Positions 11,803 to 22,699 of a stretch of DNA of 64,000 nt are shown here, piece after piece. Origin of the DNA: Boesenbergia rotunda (Eukaryota; Streptophyta; Magnoliopsida; Zingiberales; Zingiberaceae). Numbering within the stretch: the stretch's first letter is position 1; the number at the start of each line of letters is the position of its first letter. The notes under the pieces are model-generated. The model did not search any database, had not been told where the DNA came from, and was given only the letters and a program-made list of their open reading frames with translations. Position numbers and translations under genes: made by a program. The stretch lies in contig JAGFNQ010009450.1 of assembly GCA_024364735.1 (NCBI GenBank), forward strand, positions 1 through 64,000, written 5' to 3'.

Positions 11803-12506
11803 TGATAGGGTTGAATAGATCGGGGCAAGCAGGGAGATGAAGAAGCTGCCTGACGTGATACATCGGATCGAAGCGACCCGGGCCTCGGGACCCCCCTTCG
11901 GGGGACGTGCCTGGGAGGGTCAGCTAGAAAACTCCCCAGGATCACTCGAGGGGTGGGCCCCGAGAGCGCCTCGGGATTTGTAGCGCTCGCACTCACCCGG
12001 GTCAAAAGACCCCGAGATCAACTCGAGACGAACAACCTCAAGTACTGACCCCCTCCCTCCTTGATTACGGATAAGCATCCCCGCTATAAGGAGTCATCAC
12101 GACCCATAAATATCGCAACGGATCGAAGAGGAATAACGGCGCAGACCGTTTCAAAAGCTATCTAGTAACCGCCGAAGGAAGGGGCAACGTGGCTCACATC
12201 ACGAGAACGTGGCACAGATCGAGGGAGCATACTCCGTCTACCTCCATCCATATAAAAGGTAGCTTAACCCCTCCGGTAAAGGGGTTACACACTAACTTTA
12301 CTTAGTACTTTTCTCTTTCTCAGTTGTCTTCATTCTCCATCAAAATCCTGACTTGAGCGTCAGAGTGGACTCCGTCGGACCTCTTCCGGCGTGTCCCCTA
12401 ACGCTCGTGTTGATCTCGCAGGGCTCGGAGTTCCTCCCCTCCACAGCAACTTCCACGTGGGCAGACCTCCGATGACTGGGCATCGCCGCCAATTCCTTCC
12501 GGAACA
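11803..12506 (+). repeat. 5' LTR of a Tat-type gypsy element (704 bp)
   Basis: It begins TGATAGGG and ends GGAACA just before the primer site. A TATAAAAGG box lies at 12251. It is much more GC-rich than its surroundings and contains several self-complementary G/C stretches such as CCCCCCTTCGGGGG near 11890. The left edge is inferred from the TG and the composition change, since no partner LTR is in the window. Confidence 0.75.
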
Positions 12507-12510
12507 AATT

Positions 12511-12528
12511 TGGCGCCGTCTGTGGGAA
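12511..12528 (+). other. Primer-binding site, Tat type
   Basis: TGGCGCCGTCTGTGGGAA four bases inside the LTR edge is the form seen in plant Tat/Retand gypsy elements, distinct from the iMet-type sites elsewhere in this window. Confidence 0.85.
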
Positions 12529-12555
12529 ACTAGCAAAGCACCTGAAGGAGCATCG

Positions 12556-12771
12556 ATGGCAGGACCAAAGGGTCAAGCCCTTGTCCTTACAAGAGAGGAA
12601 CTCGATCGCCTAGTAGCCAACACCATTAAAGAGGCGCTGGAGCAACACCAAGTTGAGTAAGCTGCCTCGCAACAAGGGGATCCCGGGAGGGAGGAGATCC
12701 CCAGGGTCTCCATCTTGCATTCACGGAGATCCGTCACCCCGGTGGGGCGACGGGATGGAGAAGCCTCGGGC
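12556..12771 (+). pseudogene. Start of Tat-type gag, truncated
   Basis: ATG at 12556 opens MAGPKGQALVLTREELDRLV and about 34 codons later meets a TAA (12658-12660), after which the same frame stays open to 12771. There a copy of the A-family LTR begins and the rest of the element is missing. The coiled N-terminal stretch and position after the primer site support gag. Confidence 0.7.
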
Positions 12772-13135
12772 TGTTGGGACCGGGTGCATGTTGGCATAGA
12801 TGCGGGTTCGTAATTTTAAAATTATTTACGTGCAGCGGAAGATTTAGCATAAATAATTTCTCAGATTATTTAATCACACATTTAAGCATGCAATTTTATC
12901 TTGTGTAGACATGATTATATATTTAAACTTTTGCAGAAACGTAAACTAATTTACATATTACCTCGCGTAACTCGAAGGAAGGGACGAGATCCAACCGTAA
13001 GCATCCCTTGGAAGCTCCGCCTCTATTCGCGTCCACGCCGAGTATCTACGGGATGACTTCGTAAAGTCACAAGTTTCGTGTTCTTGAGAACTACTAGATT
13101 CTCCGAGAACGCGACAAGAAAAAACAAGAGAGAAG
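12772..13135 (-). repeat. A-family LTR fragment
   Basis: Begins TGTTGGGACCGGGTGCATGT like the LTR of element A at 6118 and stays alignable through the CAAGAGAGAAG stretch near 13135, equal to about 6480 in element A. The remaining 2 kb of the LTR are gone, so this is a truncated insertion joined to a Tekay piece. Confidence 0.88.
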
Positions 13136-13139
13136 TCAA

Positions 13140-13829
13140 AAGACAATGCTCATGCTGTATGCTAAGAATAGGCTTATGTTTATGTTAAGAACCATGCCAT
13201 GTTAAATATCTTTTATGTTTACGCTTCATGTTAAGAACCATGTCCTGTGAAATGTTTCTTATGATTATGTTTTATGTGACGTATGGTTTTAGTGAGAAGG
13301 AAAGGGTCTTACTAAGCTTGTGTGCTTATAGTCTTATTTCCTTATACCGCAGATCAAGTAAGAGGTTATTAAGGGAAGCAGCAGGAGGGGCAAAAGCGTG
13401 TGTGTGGCAGTGACATGACAAAGGATTCTTCTATTTATACTTGTTGCATGTCTTGTGTTTTGAAACGCCTCCTTAGGTTCTATGTCATACTTATGATAGT
13501 TATGTTTAAAGAATAACTTACTACTTATGATGCTTATGGATAAGTTACTTGGTACTTATGATGCTTATGGATAAGTATGGAATGTTTATATTATGATGCT
13601 ACGTATGAGGTAGTATGCTAAGATACAATGTCACCGTGTTCATGAATGATAGGTAATGCATATGTACATGATTCAAGTATTAGCTGCATGGTTGAACGCA
13701 TGTGTAATAAGTTTAAAAGAAAAAAAAAATTCATTCCGCTACATTAAGATGTTCATATGCCCTATGTATGTTAGCGTAACGCCGCCCTCTCGCCACACCG
13801 TAAGGTGGGGGAAAAAGGCGAGCGTTACA
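13140..13829 (+). repeat. Tekay-type gypsy LTR fragment
   Basis: The segment around 13305-13400 matches the LTR of element D around 26735-26830 (CTTACTAAGCTT...GCTTATAGT...TATTTCC...GCAGAT order). Its right end has the same layout as D: a GTAACGCC start, a short self-complementary block and a GTTACA end at 13829. The left part is missing. Confidence 0.65.
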
Positions 13830-14543
13830 TAAGAGTGGCCGGCGGTGCACATCTCTTGGTGTTCGGTGCCGGTGATCATGAGAAGGGAAGGTGTTAGGGT
13901 TTGGGTTGTATTCTCTACTTCTTCTTCATCTTCCTCTTTCTCCCTATTCTTCCTTGGTTGGCGCATCCATATAAGGTGGACAAGGGGCCGGCGGCGCAAG
14001 GAGATAGTGGGAGTTGGCCGACGGTGTGAAGGGAAGGTGAAGGTGGTGGTCGGCGCAACATCTCTTGGGCGTTAGGGTTCGGCGCAACCTTGGAGAAGGA
14101 TTATTGGAGCTTTGGTGACTACAGTTCTTGTTAGATCGTTGCCCACACGACGTCTGAGAGGGGAGGGTCATACAATAGAAGATCGCGAGGTAACGAGAGG
14201 TATATTTTCTCTCATGGCTCCTTTGCTTTCTATTATTTTATGTGGTGTTGATAATTAATCTTGTTATTAATTAATTGTCATGATTAATTATCTTAGACCC
14301 CGATAATAAACACAAAAACCAACGATCCGTTCGTCGTCCTTTCCGTGACTTATTGGTTAGGTAAGTTACAAGGCTTGAACAACAAGTTTGGCTAAGTTAT
14401 AACTCGAATCAATTAGTACGGCGACGAGACGGTCGTTTGGGAGATAAGTCTCCATTCGGATTAAAATTTTAATCCGTGGGTATGAAGAGGTTTCCCATGG
14501 ACGACCCAGTGTTCGCTTAGGAAACCCGCCAAGCTATCCAACA
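13830..14543 (+). repeat. Partial 5' LTR of copia element G
   Basis: The right edge is fixed by the CCAACA end at 14543 and the primer site two bases later. A CATATAAGG box near 13969 may be the TATA box. No second copy is in the window, so the left edge is uncertain; the LTR may have been cut by the Tekay fragment. Confidence 0.6.
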
Positions 14544-14545
14544 AC

Positions 14546-14558
14546 TGGTATCAGAGCT
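14546..14558 (+). other. Primer-binding site of element G
   Basis: TGGTATCAGAGCT, complementary to initiator methionine tRNA, two bases after the LTR end. Confidence 0.9.
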
Positions 14559-15605
14559 GAGGTTTCCGGTTTTGTGTGTTTAGGATTTAGTTTCTTTTTG
14601 CACATTATCATGTATTTTATTTTTGCCGGATAATAGTAGGATGTGCTAGGCTAACTCTTTGGTTGCAGGCACGAGATTCCAACTATTATAGCTTAAATAA
14701 TGTGTGTATGAGATTTGATGTGCATGGTTGTAATTATTTGAATCCTCGGGATTGACGAGGCTAAATTAGAATTTAATTTTTGTAATTAAATACAACACCT
14801 GTTTAGTCGAGCTTTTATTTACTTTCATTCTAGATTTTATGTACACTCCTTTGTGAAGTATAGGATCGATGGATGTAAATAAATAGCTTTTCATCTCGAC
14901 TCGGAGATCCCTTCAATGGTGGCTTGCGCATGGTGTAGGGAGGAGCGGACGAGGTGACGACACGACTGGAGGTGCATTGGAAACTAAAGCCATGATGGTT
15001 AGAAAAATTTAGAATTTTTCTTATTTATTGTTTTAGTTTATCTGCTTGTCGTGCGTGTATGAAAATTCCTCATTATAAATAACTAAGTGGGAGGGGGACC
15101 CTAAGGGTCCTGCGGCCTCCATTACTAATTTGACAAGTGATGCGAACAAGCTTGCGCATCGGCTCTGAGTGCCTTCCTCCCCATCGGATGGGCTTGTTCT
15201 GCGGATCACTGGGTCAGACATGATTATAGAAGATTATTGAAGAGCATGTGATTTTGCCCATCGGATGACACAAAATCCTAAATAATTTTCTTAGTATCGT
15301 GTAATAGTAAACACTTAGATACAAATAATAGTATCCTCCCTATCGGAGTCACTGCTATTATTTATAGGGTCGAAGTGGACCAACTATTAATTTTATTTGT
15401 CAAAAAGTTAAGTTGACAAGAAAATAAAATTAATAGGTAAAACCTCCTCTTACAAATGTAGAATTCGTATACGTCCACACTATCGTGACATGCGAAATTC
15501 TCGGTGTTTTGAGGTGTTGGTTGATTTCAAATTTATTGTTTTGAGGAATCAATATTTATTGAAATCTAAAGTGTGTGATTGTTGTGATTCTCAGGGATTT
15601 TCAAA
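14559..15605 (+). other. Leader of copia element G
   Basis: About 1.05 kb between primer site and gag with no supported gene. A long leader is shared with element A, which fits their related gag proteins. Confidence 0.6.
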
Positions 15606-16400
15606 ATGACCTTTAACCCACTAGCTGTCATACTTAAGGAAAACAAACTTATGAGCCCTAATTATATAGTTTGGAAAAGAAACCTGGGCATACCTAACTG
15701 TTGAGGAGTACAAGTTTGTACTGTATGAGTTCTGTCCAGAAAAACCTAGTGAGAATTCTGATGACGAGGAGAAAGAACGCTATAAGAAGTGGATCAAAGC
15801 AGATGAGATGACACGGTGTTACATCTTGGCATCTATGCCAAATGTATTGCAACATCAGCATCAGGCTTTTCCCACTGCTTATGATATGATGTTCAATCTC
15901 AAAGAACTCTTCGGACATCAGAATCGAGTCGCCAGGCAGGAAGAGATGAGAAACTTGATGACGACTACCATGGTCGAAGGGACACCCGTGAGGGATCATG
16001 TCCTTAAGATGATGACCTATCTCAATGAGATGGAAGTCCTTGAAGCGGAGATCGATGGGGAAACCTAGGACGATATCATTCTCCAGTCTTTGCCTAGCAA
16101 TTTTGAGCAGTTTCGCCTGAACTACAATATGAACAAACATACATATTCGTTGGCGGAACTTCTGACAGAACTCCAGGTGGCAGAGGGGCTTTTCCGTTAG
16201 AGTGCTCATGCTTTGGTTCCTCAGAAGGTTTCTCCTTCTATGCGGAAAGGCAAAAAGAAGAAGAAACAAGGTGGGGCAAAGAAGGCGGCAAGATCTCAGG
16301 GACCTTGGGCTGGCGTGAAGAAGCCAAAAGACAAGTGCTTCACATGCAAACAGACTGGACACTAGAAGGCGGTCTGTCCCCGTCGTCAAGATAAAGGTAT
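15606..16400 (+). pseudogene. Element G gag, broken
   Basis: ATG at 15606 starts MTFNPLAVILKENKLMSPNY; a frameshift near 15690 moves the frame to YLTVEEYKFVLYEF and on to the long 15808-16068 stretch (MTRCYILASMPNVLQHQHQA). That segment is the helical gag region typical of copia. A TAG at 16066-16068 and another near 16198 interrupt it. The zinc knuckle CFTCKQTGH-stop-KAVCP near 16337-16380 has a TAG inside. A lysine-rich stretch precedes the knuckle. Confidence 0.85.
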
Positions 16401-16439
16401 ATCTTCTTGTTTAGTCTTTGAAATATGTTTAGCGGTGTT

Positions 16440-17510
16440 ATCTACCGGTACCTAATGTGTAGATACGGGAGCCACTGATCATATCTGCAATCTTTGCAAG
16501 GGTTCCAGGAAACTCAATGGCTAGCTGATGGGGAGATCATCGTCTACATGGGCAATGCTACAGAGGTGGTGGCTATTACAGTGGGAGACAGTTATTTATC
16601 ATTTGATAGAAATAAAATTTTGATTTTGTGAAATTTCCTATATGTACCTTCTTTTAGAAAGAACCTTTTTTCAGTTTCTAGATTAATAAAGGATGGATAT
16701 TCTATTGCTTTTAATGACAAAGTTGTTATAAAAAGAAATAGAGAGATTATCTGTTCGGATACTATGATTGGCAATTTGTATACTCTAGAACCAAAATATC
16801 TCACGATGCAAATAGAAGTTAATAGCTCATCATCTAACCAAAATAAGAGAAAGGAACCTTTCAAGATGAACCAAACATATCTTTGACATCTAAGACCTGG
16901 TCATATTAACCATAGTAGGATTCAAAGGTTGATAGCTGATGTGCCTTTGGGTTCATTAGTGGTGGAAGACTTCTCAACCTGTAAATCTTGCTTAGAAGGT
17001 AAGATGACCAAGAGGCCTTTCAAGGCCAAGGGGTATAAAGCCAAAGATGTATTAGAATTGGTTCATTCTGATTTATGCGGTCCTATGTCTATCCAGGCTA
17101 GATATGACTTTGAATACTTCGTCTCTTTCATAGACGATTATTCAAGGTATGGGTACATTTACTTGATGCGTCACAAGTTTGAATACTTTGATAAGTCAAA
17201 GAATTCAAGGCTGATGTGGAGAAACATCAAGGTAAAAGTATCAAGACACTACGATCTGATCGTGGTAGAGAGTACCTCTTGGGAGAGTTTAGGACTTACT
17301 TATCAGAGGTTGGGATTCAGTCCCAATTTTCTGCACCCGGTACGCCCCAATAGAATGGTGTATCAGAGTGAAAGAATAGGACTCTTATGGAGATAGTTAG
17401 ATCGATGATGAGCTACTCTAAGTTACCGGATTTGTTCTAGGGATATGCTCTGGAAACGACAGCGTACATAGTGAACTTGGTACCATCTATGTCAGTACCC
17501 AACTCAAAAA
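16440..17510 (+). pseudogene. Element G protease and integrase, truncated
   Basis: The protease site CVDTGATDHICN is readable near 16458-16490. After a degraded stretch, 16880-17396 holds the integrase zinc-binding region (PGHINHSRIQ ... CKSCLEGKMTKRPF) and the first catalytic aspartate in HSDLCGP, then FIDDYSRYGYIYLM. The second aspartate region is out of frame. Near 17500-17515 the sequence passes into SIRE-type 3' DNA; RT, RNase H and 3' LTR of element G are missing. Confidence 0.82.
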
Positions 17511-18959
17511 TATTTTGGAAAATTTTCTAACTTAAAAATCTCTTTTTGAAAAGTTTCTAAGTATTGAAAACCTAAAAAATCTTTTCAATGTTAGAAACAA
17601 AAGACTTAGAAATATTTTCAAAAACCCCATGAATCTTTGAAAAACTCAGGGGGATATTTCTTCCAGGGGAGGAAATTAAATCTGTTACTTTATCTATTTC
17701 TTTAACTTAATTTTTTGAACCGGGTTGCCATAAATCAAAAAGGGGGAGATAGTCAAACCTGGGTTTTGATAATGGCAAAGGGTTTAGAAGTTAAGATGTT
17801 GTTATGTTCTAACTTGTTTACTGAGTGTGCAGGAAGAAGTCCTAGGTACACTAGGCAAGAAGTCCTGGCAAAGGGCTGGGCAAAGAAGTCCTGGTCAAGG
17901 ACTGGGCAAGAAAACCTGACCAGAAGTCAGGTAAAGAAATCCTGGTCGAGGACTGAGCATGAAGTCCTGGCAAGGGGCTGGGCACCGAAGACCTGACCGG
18001 AAGTTGGGCACGAAGACCTGGTCAGGTGGATTGGGCAAAAGTCTAACCAGAGGAGCTGATTGGCAAAAGGTAAACTCTCCTGAGAGGAGTAGGTGAGGAC
18101 GCGTTCTCCGTCGAGGGAACAGTAGGCGTTGGCTCGACCTAGGGTTCCATTTGGGAGACTCGAAGTCAAAACCAAGACAGCTAGGGTTGTAACTATTACT
18201 TATTATGTTTTTGGGACTAACCTAAGTTGCAGGGTCGAAGGACTGATCGCCTGCAAGTGAAGGTGCTTCACTGGGCCTAGGCGGGCGAATGGAGACAGGC
18301 GCCCGAATGGGCTCAGGCGCCCGTAAGGTTATAGGCACCCAAGAGTGAAGGCAAAACCCAAAACATAGCTGCGAAGCCACTGAACCAAGGCGGATCAAGC
18401 GCCCGTGAGGTCACGGGCGCCCCCATCAGCTCAGCCGCCCAAGTGGGGGAGGATAAGCGTTGACCGAGCCCGCGGATAAGGATTCGCGGATCGAAGGGCA
18501 TGTGTCAGGCGCCCCCAACCGATCAGGCGTCCGTTTGAGCACTATAAAAGGGGCTCGATCCCAAGGCTTCAACAACACATTTTTCTCAACGCTTCAAAGC
18601 TTTTCGTTCAAGCGCTATGCCCCGGCAAACTCTAACTTCGAGATCTAGCGCCGACGACGACCCTCTGCACCGAAATACGATCCACATCGGGCGTAGGTAA
18701 CAAAAAGTGTAGAAATTTCAATTTCCTGAAATACTGTAAAACTTAACTTGTAAATCCTTTTTGCACGATTATAGTATTGCCCAAAGTAAACGGTCAAGGA
18801 CTGTGGGCCTTGGAGTAGGAGCCGACCGCGACTCCGAACCAAGTAAAAATTGATTTGTGTTCCTGTGTGATTTATTTATTTCCGCTGCGTATCTGCTCTT
18901 TTTAATCTGAAAAGTTTTAACGATATTCAACCCCCTCTATCGTTTTTCTCGATCCAACA
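17511..18959 (+). mobile_element. 3' end of SIRE-like element H
   Basis: A non-coding 3' region (17511-17737), an AAAAAGGGGGAGAT polypurine tract (17738-17750) and an LTR (17750-18959). All coding sequence is absent; the left junction with element G is not at an LTR edge, so it looks like a deletion joint. On the right it meets a Tekay coding region exactly at the LTR end, as expected for insertion into that element. Confidence 0.8.
17750..18959 (+). repeat. LTR of element H (about 1210 bp)
   Basis: Starts TAGTCAAACC after the polypurine tract (usual TG mutated to TA) and ends GATCCAACA. U3 contains hairpin units such as ACCTGAC-cagaa-GTCAGGT and CCTGGTC-gag-GACTGAG (17840-18040), then GGCGCC-type repeats (18270-18535), then TATAAAAGG at 18543. 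AACCCCCTCTATCG near the end corresponds to the C-rich block of related LTRs. Confidence 0.82.
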
Positions 18960-19415
18960 GAGTTATGCTGATGTGCGGCATAGACCGCTGGAGTTCAAGG
19001 TTGGAGATACAATTTTCCTCAAAGAAGCTCCCATGAAAGGTGTAATGAGATTCGGGAAGAAAGGCAAGCTAAGTTCTCGTTACATATGCCCCTACTTATT
19101 AACGAAAAGAGTTGGCAATGTAGTTTATGAGTTAGAGCTACCTCCAGAGATGTCAGCGATTCACAATGTGTTTCATGTCTCAATGCTAAAGAAGCATATT
19201 CCTGATGCCAACCAAGTGATTGAGCCACAGACGGTACAAGTTCAAGAAGATCTCACTTATGAAAGTCGACCTATTCAGATAATAGATCGAGTAGTCTAGA
19301 AACTGAGGAACAAGAGGTATCCCTAGTAAAGGTGCTATGGCTAAATCAGAAGTACGAAGAGATAACTTGGGAAACAGAAGATAGCATGAGGCAAAAGTAC
19401 CTGGAGCTATTCTAA
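18960..19415 (+). pseudogene. Tekay element O, C-terminal part of pol
   Basis: Frame opens with SYADVRHRPLEFKVGDTIFL, the integrase C-terminal region of chromoviruses, continuing to VSMLKKHIPDANQVI and DLTYESRPIQIIDRVV. A TAG at 19297-19299 and a frameshift near 19315 follow. The shifted frame VKVLWLNQKYEEITWE with a MRQKYLELF end is the chromodomain-type C-terminus. Everything upstream was separated by element H. Confidence 0.88.
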
Positions 19416-19450
19416 GTTCGAGGATGAACTTTTCATAAGGTAAGGAGGAT
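19416..19450 (+). other. Tekay 3' junction and polypurine tract
   Basis: GTTCGAGGATGAACTT followed by the purine run AAGGTAAGGAGGAT directly ahead of the LTR is the usual 3' junction of Del/Tekay elements. Confidence 0.75.
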
Positions 19451-20494
19451 TGTAAATTTTTCAGCATTTTTCTAGAAATTTTTCCAAAACAAAAAGAAAC
19501 TAAAAATTTCTTTAAATGGGTCAAACCCAAGGCTCAAACCCGCGACCTCGTCTTTAACATTAAGTTGAGTTTCTATTAGGTAGTGGTAAGCATCTCATTG
19601 CAATATGGAACCAATATTAGATAAGTAATAGTAGGCGTCCTTTATGGATGATGCTTCAACTTCCACTTAGTATATAAAGGAATAGAAAGAGAGGGAAACC
19701 AAAGGTTTTCATTCTTCTTCTTCCCTGCGAAAAAAAGAGAAAACTAGGGGTTCTCTTCCTTGTTCTTGCGCCCAAGAGCCGGATCTTGCGAGGGAAGTGG
19801 ACTAGGAGTACCACGCGAGGTCCTACACCGGTGTAGTAAGTTTAGAAGCATAAAGAGGTAAGTAGATCACTTACCTGCAATAAAAGTAGTTCTCGAATGA
19901 TTTCTAAACATGATTCTAAGTCTTTTTGATGTCAGTGGAGGCGGAACTGTGGTGTGAGATCCTTTGGGATGAGTTTTGTTAATTGTTCTAAACTCTAAAC
20001 AGCAAAACTTTATGAGCATTTTGAGTTTATGTTAGTAGCTTTACTTCCGCAAAAACTTAAAGTTTGAGTAGTTATTTTGGAGTTAAAATGCATGCAAATG
20101 GAGTATGATTATGGTTATTATGTTTGTGAGTTTATAATATTGTTGTGTAGTTGAAGTAGAATGTATATATATTACTTGATCGGTGTTTCTGAATCCTGGA
20201 AACTGCAGCTCCAAGTGTATCAGTCGACTGCTTCAGATAGCAGTCGACTGCTCTCAAGAAATCGAGGGAACAGAAACATTAGTCGAGTAATTTCCAGGTG
20301 CAGTCGACTAGTAACCCCATCAGTCGACTGATCCCCGGCCAGATTTCGAATAGAAAGATTAGTCGACTGAATTGGCCTGGGAGTCGACTCCCACCAGTCG
20401 ACTGCTCAAGGAGGCAGTCGACTGGTCCAGGCCCAACAGTAAAGTTAATGTGACAGCCCTATAAGGTCAAGGTTAGTAAGAGAGGGTCGTTACA
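19451..20494 (+). repeat. 3' LTR of Tekay element O (1044 bp)
   Basis: Starts TGTAAATTTT and ends GGGTCGTTACA. A TATATAAAGG box lies near 19671. The 3' third (about 20210-20440) is packed with CAGTCGACTG palindromes, as in the Tekay LTR of element D. The outer end meets element I at 20495. Confidence 0.87.
20210..20445. repeat. CAGTCGACTG palindrome cluster in a gypsy LTR
   Basis: About nine copies or one-base variants of the 10-bp perfect palindrome CAGTCGACTG, spaced about 10-40 bases apart, within the LTR of Tekay element O downstream of its TATA box. Confidence 0.88.
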
Positions 20495-21050
20495 CTAAGT
20501 AATTGGACAACCTTTCATACCAGGCTCTAGGTCGTTGTTTTAATCCATATAGGGCCTTTTTTAGGTTTAAAAACATAGCTAGGATGGTCTAAGTCCTCAA
20601 AACTTGGGGGTTGACTTATATACACTTCCTCTTTTATAAACCCATTTAGGAAGGTAGATTTAACATCCATTTCATACTGCATAAATCCCTTACGGGTTGT
20701 GTAGGCTAAATGCATTTTAATGGACTCAAGTCTAGCTATAGGTGCATAAGTTTTATCATAGTCTAATCCCTCAACTTGACTGAACCCTTTAGCTACTAAA
20801 CGAGCTTTATTTCTAACGATTTCTCCTTTATCATCTAACTTGCTCCTAAAAACCCACTTAGTGTCTATTATGGTCTTACCTTTTGGTTTTGGTACTAAGT
20901 TCCAAACTTGATTTCTTTCAAATTGGGTTAGTTTCTCTTATATAGCTATAATCTAATCTGGGTCAGGTAAGACTTCTTCTATTGACTTAGGTTCAATCTT
21001 AGAAATTAAGACAATCTAACTTAGATTTCTATAAGATGATCTAGTTCTAA
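20495..21050 (-). pseudogene. Element I reverse transcriptase, N-terminal part
   Basis: The longest open piece, 20715-20527, reads MHLAYTTRKGFMQYEMDVKS and FLNGFIKEEVYISQPPSFED, matching the same part of RT in element C (QMDVKSAFLNGLIKEEIYVG). Upstream on the minus strand NKARLVAKGFSQVEGLDYD is readable around 20740-20830. The element is cut in the GLKQAPRAWYE region by Tekay O. Confidence 0.85.
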
Positions 21051-21299
21051 CTCCTAAGGTTAGGTCACCGAAAATTTGGTCAATTAGGTGATTTATCCTT
21101 ATCTTAGATGTTGGTTTGGTTGGTTCAGTAATTGGTTCATTTGGTTGGTCTAAGGTAGGTTTAGGTATTGATTTTGCATCTTCTAAGTCTTGATTTGAGT
21201 TGGTTAGGTTAGGTGGATTGGTTAAGTTAGGAGGGTTGGTTAAGTTAGGTGGGTTTGTTAAGTTAGGTAATGTTTCTTAATCAAATATAGCATTTGCTA

Positions 21300-22250
21300 T
21301 TTCCTCAATTTTAAGAATATGTTTGTTATAAATATTATATACCCTACTTGTGGTTGAGCACCCTACAAAAATTTCAAGTGTTGATTTAGATTGAAATTTG
21401 CCTAAGTAGTCCTTAGTGAGTAAGATATGCACTTACATACAAAAACTTTCAAGTAGTATAGGTTAGGTAGTTAGAGATAATAAATTTCATGGGATATTTT
21501 ATTATGTCTTTTATTTATTATGACCCTATTTTGGATATAATAAGTTGTATTAATTACTTTTATCCAAAATTAGTTTGATAGGTTATATTCATTGAGTATG
21601 ATTCTAGTAGATTCTTGGAGGGTCCTATTTTTTCTTTCAATTATACCATTTTTTGTGGGTTCTAGGGTAAGAAAATTCATGTATATAACCATTCATCTTG
21701 CAAAATTCATTAAATATTAAATTTTCAAATTTCCCTCCATGATCACTCCTTGTTCTTTTAATTTTGATATCTTTTTCATTTTCAATTAATCTACTTAGAG
21801 TATTAAAAGTTTCATCGTTGATTTTTAAAAATTTAACCTAGGTGAATCTAGAGTAGTCATTAATTATCACTAAGTAGTATTGATTTCTACTTAATGACTT
21901 GGCTCCATGAGAATCAAATACGTCTAAGTGTAGGAGCTCAAGTGTTGATTAAGTTAGGTCTGATTGGATAGGTTTGTGGGTTGATTTGGTTTGTGACATG
22001 GATTACAAATTAATTTTTCAAAATTTCTAAGTTTAGGTATACCCTTAACTACTCCATTTTGACTTAGTTTTGAGATTAATTTTGAATGGGTATGACCTAG
22101 TCTTCTATGCCACAATTTGGTTTCTTCTTGTTAGGTTAAGAAGTATTTAGGTGAAAAGGGTAGGTTAATAATATAAATATTATTCTTCCTAATTCTCTTA
22201 AGGGTTATTTCTAGGTCTTTTATGTTCCTAATTAGGCAGTATATGTTAAA
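21300..22250 (-). pseudogene. Element I integrase, degraded
   Basis: No frame longer than 60 codons survives, but position between protease and RT and scattered minus-strand matches to SIRE integrase wording support it. A block of five near-copies of GGTTAGGTTAGGTGGATTG-like sequence lies at 21195-21270 and is a short tandem repeat. Confidence 0.6.
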
Positions 22251-22258
22251 AAAAGTAA

Positions 22259-22489
22259 CTACATAACTAGTATTACAAAATTGACTAATACTAAGCAAGT
22301 TAACTCAAATTGGTCAACCAATAATACTTTCTTAATAGTAAAGTTTGAATTTAGTTCTATATTACCTGAACCAATTGCCTTAAGTGTAGCGTTGTTGCCA
22401 AATGCAGCTGAACGTAGGTTCTTATATTTGATTTTGGTGAACATCAATTTATCCCCAATCATAAGTCTTGTGCACCCACTCTCCAACAT
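22259..22489 (-). pseudogene. Element I protease region
   Basis: A 76-codon frame reads MLESGCTRLMIGDKLMFTKI followed by FGNNATLKAIGSGNIELNSN and a KKVLLVDQFE stretch. This is the SIRE protease, whose usual W-x-x-D-S-G-C-S-R-H-M site has become LESGCTRLM: the catalytic aspartate is glutamate and the histidine is leucine. Confidence 0.85.
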
Positions 22490-22699
22490 CCACTGGTCTA
22501 AATCTTTATGTTCCTACACATAAAATACCCTAATTTGGATCCAATTTTGTAAAGTATAAGGACAGATTGATTGAATTTTACTGTCTAAGCTATCTCACCC
22601 AATCTAAGTTATCAATCATGTTGTGCTTATGGCGTATTTGTGAGATAGATTTCAGTCTAATCGATTTGATCTGATTAGATAGATCAGTAAAAAACTTAT

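Noticed and set aside
11803..12506. GC-rich block that could be a CpG island of a host gene
   Set aside because: The TATA box, the Tat-type primer site and gag start directly downstream identify it as an LTR.
12340..12797. Overlapping short frames on both strands around the Tat leader
   Set aside because: GC-rich LTR/leader with few stops; only the gag start at 12556 is supported by its position after the primer site.
13739..14171. Three overlapping frames on both strands
   Set aside because: Low-complexity Ser- or Pro-rich readings of the LTR and U5 region of element G without any motif.
15694..16389. 231-codon minus-strand frame
   Set aside because: Antisense of the gag region of element G, which has clear copia gag motifs on the plus strand.
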